Positions 59,760 through 64,000 of a stretch of 64,000 nt of DNA are shown one piece after another; the first letter of the stretch is position 1, and each line of letters opens with the position of its first letter. The notes under the pieces are model-generated. The model saw nothing but the letters and a program-made list of their open reading frames with translations. It was not told the origin of the DNA and searched no databases. This DNA is from Monoplex corrugatus (lineage: Eukaryota; Mollusca; Gastropoda; Littorinimorpha; Ranellidae): NCBI GenBank assembly GCA_030674185.1, contig JAPXFY010000018.1:42111932-42175931 (forward strand). The letters are read 5' to 3'. The translations under genes were made by a program, and so were the position numbers.

Positions 59760-59850
59760 GCATACATACATACATACATACATACATGCATACATACATA
59801 CATACATGCATGCATACATACATACATGCATACATACATACATATATAAA
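59620..59850. repeat. (CA)n-(CT)n-(TA)n-(CATA)n compound repeat
   Basis: CA at about 59620-59688, CT 59696-59718, TA 59719-59757, then CATA with CATG variants to 59843. Confidence 0.95.
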
Positions 59851-59939
59851 TAATGCCCCTTGAGTCTTTTTGTCAACGGTTTGTTGTTTTGTACTGATCT
59901 TTTGCATCATTCTTTACAGAGGTAAACTATGAAAATAGA

Positions 59940-60110
59940 GGGGTGGCCTAATGGTTACAGCACTCGCCTAGGACGCGAGAAATCCGGGTTCGAATCAATG
60001 ATCAGACACAGATTTTCCTCTCCCCCTCACTCTTTCCACTAGACCTTCAGTGATGGTCTGAGAGCTAGGTTTTAGGATGAGATGATAGCACATGTTAAAT
60101 ATCCCACTGT
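59940..60110 (+). mobile_element. tRNA-headed SINE S3, copy 2
   Basis: Starts GGGGTGGCCTAATGGTTACAG (A-box region), then GACGCGAGAAATCCGGGTTC with B box GGGTTCGAATC, then a body that begins CAGATTTTCCTC as in the 4545-4750 copy. It does not close a tRNA acceptor stem. Confidence 0.7.
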
Positions 60111-60954
60111 AAACAAAATTTCTGGCAAAATTCAGTAGGAAATTTTACTTTTACAGCGAAACATAAATACATGCATACAGGGAAAGAAATGAAAAAAATG
60201 GGTGGCGATGTACCATGGCGACATGCTTTCTCCAGGGAGAGCAATCCGCCAAGCGGAGAAAAAATCCATTATGACAAAAATAGTCGAGTGAATGAATCTA
60301 ACAAATCGAATCAAATAAGATAAATATTGTGCACAACCGGTGACAGAAATCTTATCATACCATCCCTCTGAACCTCAAAACCTTTTATATCTCTATAAGA
60401 CTTGTTCCCTCTTGTGTTCAAAACATTTACATAAGTCGATTTTGTAGTTTGTTTCAGACAAACAGCACCATTGTTTTCCGCTCGTGGCCATTCAGTAAAA
60501 AGTCGTTAAGTTACACATACATTTTATCAAATGTATGTGTGGCTTTAAACCCACGGCATTCTGCGACGGTTAAATTAAAAAGGAGACCACCCAATCACTT
60601 TACGAAAGTGGACCAGCCAGTTACTGAATGGGAGGGGGGTGGGGTGGGGAGTCGTGTATACGGAAGACTGCTCCAACAGTTATACTTAACCATAGACGAA
60701 TCTCGGTGATATGCTGTTCGTTTATAATATAAACAGACAGAGAGACAAACTGGATGCAAGAGATACAATCACATAATGGATAGGGACTTTAACGTTGGAC
60801 TTTTAAACGTACATGTAGATCTTTTTGCATCAGTTTCTTTGGGATGTTCTAGTTCACCTTAATTTCTTCCTGTACCGCCTCTTCCATAATTAAACATTTG
60901 AGATATCATAAATAGTAGAATAGAAATCCCCGTCTCCCCCTCTCTTTCTCTCTC
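60111..60954. other. Intronic spacer, nothing recognised
   Basis: Short frames only, no repeat relation found. Confidence 0.4.
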
Positions 60955-60977
60955 TGTGTGTGTGGTGTGTGTGTGTG

Positions 60978-61020
<43 letters not shown>
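60955..61020. repeat. (GT)n microsatellite
   Basis: GT alternation with GG and TT interruptions. A G19 run follows at 61134-61152. Confidence 0.95.
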
Positions 61021-61023
<3 letters not shown>

Positions 61024-61164
61024 AAAAGTGCGTGGAGCATACAGAATAAAAAGAAATCGAAAGGAAATAACTGACAAGAAAGCCACATAGACAGCTCACT
61101 TCAGAAAAAGCGAAAAGAAAAATAGTTTGCAAAGGGGGGGGGGGGGGGGGGGCAAACTTATCGA

Positions 61165-61357
61165 TTAACCCTTTCTTACCCTCACTTTATCCAACAGCTT
61201 CCAACTTTCTTCAGGAAGCCGATGGACCCCCAGAGAGAACGAAACGGGGTAACAAGCCACATAAGGTCAGAGCAAGAGGAGGCCAAAGCTTTATTAACTC
61301 ATTCACGTCCTCGTCGTATCACAGTCAGTGGGTAGGGTAAGGGCATGAAAAGGTTAA
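61165..61357. mobile_element. Hairpin element H, diverged copy 4
   Basis: TTAACCCTTTCTTACCCTCA at the left and GGGCATGAAAAGGTTAA at the right, 193 bases overall (copy 1 is 194). The inner palindrome is degraded (CAGCTTCC ... TTCAGGAAGCCGATGG remains). An old member. Confidence 0.6.
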
Positions 61358-61685
61358 TTAGGAGTGTTCCCGGAGCACGAATTCTCGCCACGTCTGGAAA
61401 AGTACAGAACGCACCATGTCTATCTAAAACCGACAGCCTACGTGCACGGATACGAATGTGCGTCTGGAGCATATGGGCCGTGGCTCACTGATAAGATTGA
61501 GAAGCCAGCGGCTGAAGAGTTTCGCCCTTATCACCTAGCTGGGACCGCCGTCTGTCTGCACGTCTATAGGCTTGTGTAGTGTAGTAAGTATACCACAGCT
61601 ACTCTGACAATCTTCACGCAAACAAACTAGGTTGAAACAATCAAGAGAGTGATGCTGTAAATGTTAGCTGGCGATGCTGCTCCTT

Positions 61686-61912
61686 ACACACATACAAGCG
61701 CGCGCGCACGCACACACGCACACAGACAAATACACACACACACGCACGCACACACATAAGCACGCACATACACATACATACACATCACACACACACATAA
61801 ACACACCACACACACACAAACATATACATATACACACACACTCACTCCACCCACACACACACACACACACACACACCACACACACCACACACACACACAC
61901 ATACACGCACAC
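61686..61912. repeat. (CA)n array, interrupted
   Basis: CA alternation with CGCG, TACA and CCAC interruptions. Confidence 0.95.
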
Positions 61913-62310
61913 TCCTCTGAGCCTGATAGCTTAGTTTCGTTGTCTGTGGTTGTATTGGTTGCAATGATATTCCGTTTTAACACAAATGGTCTAATTATCA
62001 ACCGTATACAATTGCCTGTACTGGGTATAGCAATCTTCATGACAAACAAACAAACAAATGAACGAGCAGTCTTATATACAATTATATACACCGGGCAAGG
62101 TAATCATGCACAGAACAGAACAACAAAAAAACCGTGTACCCTTTCAATCAAACCTAAACGATTTGCATGCCACTTGGCAAGATGACATAAATTAAAGTTT
62201 TGTCGCTGGGATAAAATTGAAACAATTTCTCGCATCAGAAAACTTGTGAACTGGAAATGGCTATGTCGGGGAAACATACTACGGCTTCCTTCACAGCTGA
62301 GTTGACTGAT

Positions 62311-62556
62311 TGATCTGGTTCAGTTTTTACGTCAGCACCCACCTCAGGTGATATGGCTGACGGGGATAACCACCATCCCAAAAAAGTAGGGGAAGAGGGA
62401 CCTATTAATCCTACACCGATACCACCAGAACAACAACGATGTTAAGATGGGGCGGTTAGAAGGCCAGTAATAATGTGGCGCACCCCTGGGGATTCGAACC
62501 CACAACCATTAGCATGTGAATCCGACGTTCAAACCAACTGAGTAACTGAGGCCCGC
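62311..62556 (-). mobile_element. tRNA-headed SINE S1, copy 2
   Basis: Second copy of the 51505-51764 element with an intact B box (GGGTTCGAATCCC on the minus strand) and A-box region (ACTCAGTTGG). The pair defines a body of about 170 bases ending at GATCAATC/AAATCAAAC on the minus strand. Confidence 0.85.
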
Positions 62557-62679
62557 ATAGCCGGGTGATGAAACAGCAATATATAACGAACACACTCGCA
62601 ACTTACAATTGCTGTTTTATGGCTTCTTTGAGCAACATTCTTATATCTGGCCCTCGTGTACTCTGAGAGTGGTAGGACT

Positions 62680-63277
62680 TTAACCCTCTGACTCCTGCAC
62701 CCTACCCATCAACTGACCAAAAACGTAATCCTCTGACTCCCTCACCCCATCCACCAGCTTCCTGCAGGAGGCTAGTGGATAGGGTGAGGGAGTCAAAGCG
62801 TAAAGTTTTTGCTTTGCTATCATGGTTCTGACAGTCAACACGCAAAGCCAGAACAAGATTGAGGCAGCCGAGATGTGGTTTCTAAGAAGAATGTTGAGAG
62901 TTCCATGGACAGCAAAGAAAACAAACAAGACAGTCTTGATGGAGGCAGACACAAGTAGATCATTCATAAGGAAGAATAGGAAAAGACAGGCAACATTTAT
63001 AGACCATTTTATGAGGAAAGGGGAATTAGAGCACCTGGTCACAACAGGAAAGCTGGAGTGAAAGAGAGCACCGGGTAGACCCAGGGAGAAAATATTGAAC
63101 GGACTTGCAGAGTGGCTGAAGACAGAGAGGGTGGAACAGGTGATTGCGGCAACAAGGGATAGAAACAGATGGAAGGCCATGATCGCCAACGCCATGTGGC
63201 AAGGCACTTGATGATGATGGTATCATGGTTGACAATGCCGGATGCTGGTGGGCAGGACGCAGGAGTCAAAGGGTTAA
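62680..63277. mobile_element. Hairpin element H, copy 5, split by a LINE-A insertion
   Basis: Left TTAA at 62680-62683 and right TTAA at 63274-63277. The inner palindrome (about 62725-62806) has near-perfect arms around CCTGCAGG. The element's bulge sequence TATCATGGTT is duplicated around a 393-bp LINE-A fragment (62828-63220). Without it the element would be about 195 bases, the same as copy 1. Confidence 0.9.
62828..63220 (+). pseudogene. LINE-A 3' end, copy 5, with 10-bp target duplication
   Basis: TATCATGGTT at 62818-62827 and 63221-63230 flank the insert exactly. The insert starts at CTGACAGTCAACACGCAAAG and encodes, almost without interruption, FLRRMLRVPWTAKKTNKTVL, then [15 protein letters not shown] and, after one stop from a single-base change, [12 protein letters not shown] and [17 protein letters not shown] residues. 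It ends in ATGATGATGG. This is the best preserved copy of the family tail. Confidence 0.9.
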
Positions 63278-63310
63278 ACTCAACAGAACGAAAAACGAAA
63301 CGAAACTTAC

Positions 63311-63550
63311 ATTTGGTGACGGTGCCAGTCGTGGTGTAGATCTCGATCTTGGCTCTCTTGGCGGCCAGGAAGAAAGCGAGCACAGCGAGGACGAAGGCGT
63401 CGAAGATGCCCAAGATGCCCAGGATGTAGGCCCAGCGGATGTTGCACTCGCCTAACTTGTATTCGTCAGAGTCCGGACCGCAGATGGCGGCTACCTCCTT
63501 GTGGTTCCAGCCGGCCGGGTATATCACACAGGCCAGTAACATGAAGATGG
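63311..63550 (-). CDS. Gene 3 internal exon: LHFPL-family tetraspan protein (third-fourth membrane segments)
   Basis: Minus-strand exon of 240 bases (2 + 79 codons + 1) between a good acceptor (GTGTGTTTCAG, complement of 63551-63561) and a consensus donor (AAAT|GTAAGT). It encodes [14 protein letters not shown] (end of the third membrane segment), an extracellular loop with [20 protein letters not shown] (two Cys), then [20 protein letters not shown] and AFFLAAKR (fourth membrane segment and basic stop). IYPAGW and the Leu-Gly-x-Cys-x-x-Arg-Trp-Ala-Tyr-Ile-Leu signature are characteristic of lipoma HMGIC fusion partner-like proteins, four-pass membrane proteins whose vertebrate members act as accessory subunits at hair-cell channels and GABA-A receptors. 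The closest resemblance is to the LHFPL3/4/5 group; the paralogue cannot be decided. Earlier exons lie beyond 64000. Confidence 0.9.
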
Positions 63551-63624
63551 CTGAAACACACAGACAGTCTGATTATCACAGGTGCCTTTATTTTGTCTTT
63601 TTACCTGTGAAGATTGCTATGAAA

Positions 63625-63799
63625 CATACACACACACACACACACATATATATATGTATACACACACACATACACACACACGGGCACGCGCTATACACAC
63701 ACACACACACAAACTACACACACACAAAGCTACACACACACACACCCACACACACACACACAACACATGTATACACACACAGAGAACACACACACAGAG

Positions 63800-63880
<81 letters not shown>
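63625..63880. repeat. (CA)n array, interrupted
   Basis: CA alternation with TATA, CGGGCACGCGC and AGAGAA interruptions, in the intron upstream of the LHFPL exon. Confidence 0.95.
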
Positions 63881-64000
63881 GCACACTTGCTTGCTTGCGT
63901 GCTTGCTTTGTCACTGTATAGAGTCTGTCGTTGAGTAGAGTATTTACAATACAAGGGAGTCAAAAGCGGACTAATTTTCATGCACAAACCGAAACTTATC

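Larger units (their letters stand above)
55456..63310 (-). other. Gene 3 intron, 7855 bp
   Basis: Phase-1 intron with donor GTAAGT (complement of 63305-63310). It contains three R560 copies, two LINE-A insertions, two SINE types, two hairpin H elements and several microsatellites, so it is a strong accumulator of mobile DNA. Confidence 0.65.

Noticed and set aside
59940..60010. tRNA gene
   Set aside because: A and B boxes are present, but the acceptor stem does not close and a SINE body follows. The same holds for the heads at 48448, 51764, 52222, 62556 and 4750 on the minus strand.

Overview
This is an animal nuclear-genome window, most likely from a mollusc and plausibly a marine gastropod. 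It has spliceosomal introns with GT/AG borders, a vertebrate-type LHFPL tetraspan gene, decayed non-LTR and Ty3/gypsy-like retroelements, tRNA-headed SINEs, and an extreme load of (CA), (GA), (GT) and tetranucleotide microsatellites. The animal origin follows directly from the sequence. The mollusc assignment is inference from repeat style and general familiarity.

Only three protein genes can be supported, and most long open frames are microsatellite translation. Gene 1 (+, 15628-19805) has two coding exons joined in phase. It encodes a 505-residue acidic protein with a C-terminal coiled coil and a terminal Cys-Thr-Ile-Leu that looks like a prenylation (CaaX) box. Gene 2 (+, 33064-41503) has three coding exons with matching phases. 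It encodes a 537-residue protein with an N-terminal hydrophobic segment, a long basic, glycosylatable linker and two immunoglobulin-like domains. Gene 3 (-, 63550 down to 55313) is the 3' part of an LHFPL-family tetraspan gene: the exon with the last two membrane segments and, 7.9 kb away, the terminal exon with the cytoplasmic tail. Its 5' exons lie beyond the right edge. The genes are not visibly co-regulated and do not form a pathway.

Layout: 1-900 composite CA minisatellite; 0.9-15.6 kb intergenic sequence with microsatellites, SINE pieces and short tandem repeats; 15.6-19.8 kb gene 1, followed by a quiet AT-rich stretch to about 24.4 kb; 25-31 kb repeat-rich DNA (LINE 3' end, a foldback element, a deleted Ty3/gypsy-like element); 33-41.5 kb gene 2, with two LINE remnants in its first intron; 41.5-53 kb accessory DNA with TTAA-bounded hairpin elements, a decayed LINE, SINEs and a 1.8 kb, 28-bp minisatellite; 53.3-63.6 kb gene 3, whose long intron has been repeatedly invaded by mobile elements.

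The most rewarding structures are the nested TTAA palindrome family, with one copy split by a LINE that carries a clean 10-bp target duplication; a second copy of the same LINE only 62 bp long inside another repeat; and the three gene models. I saw no CRISPR array, prokaryotic operon, tRNA or rRNA gene, or clearly new multi-gene system.
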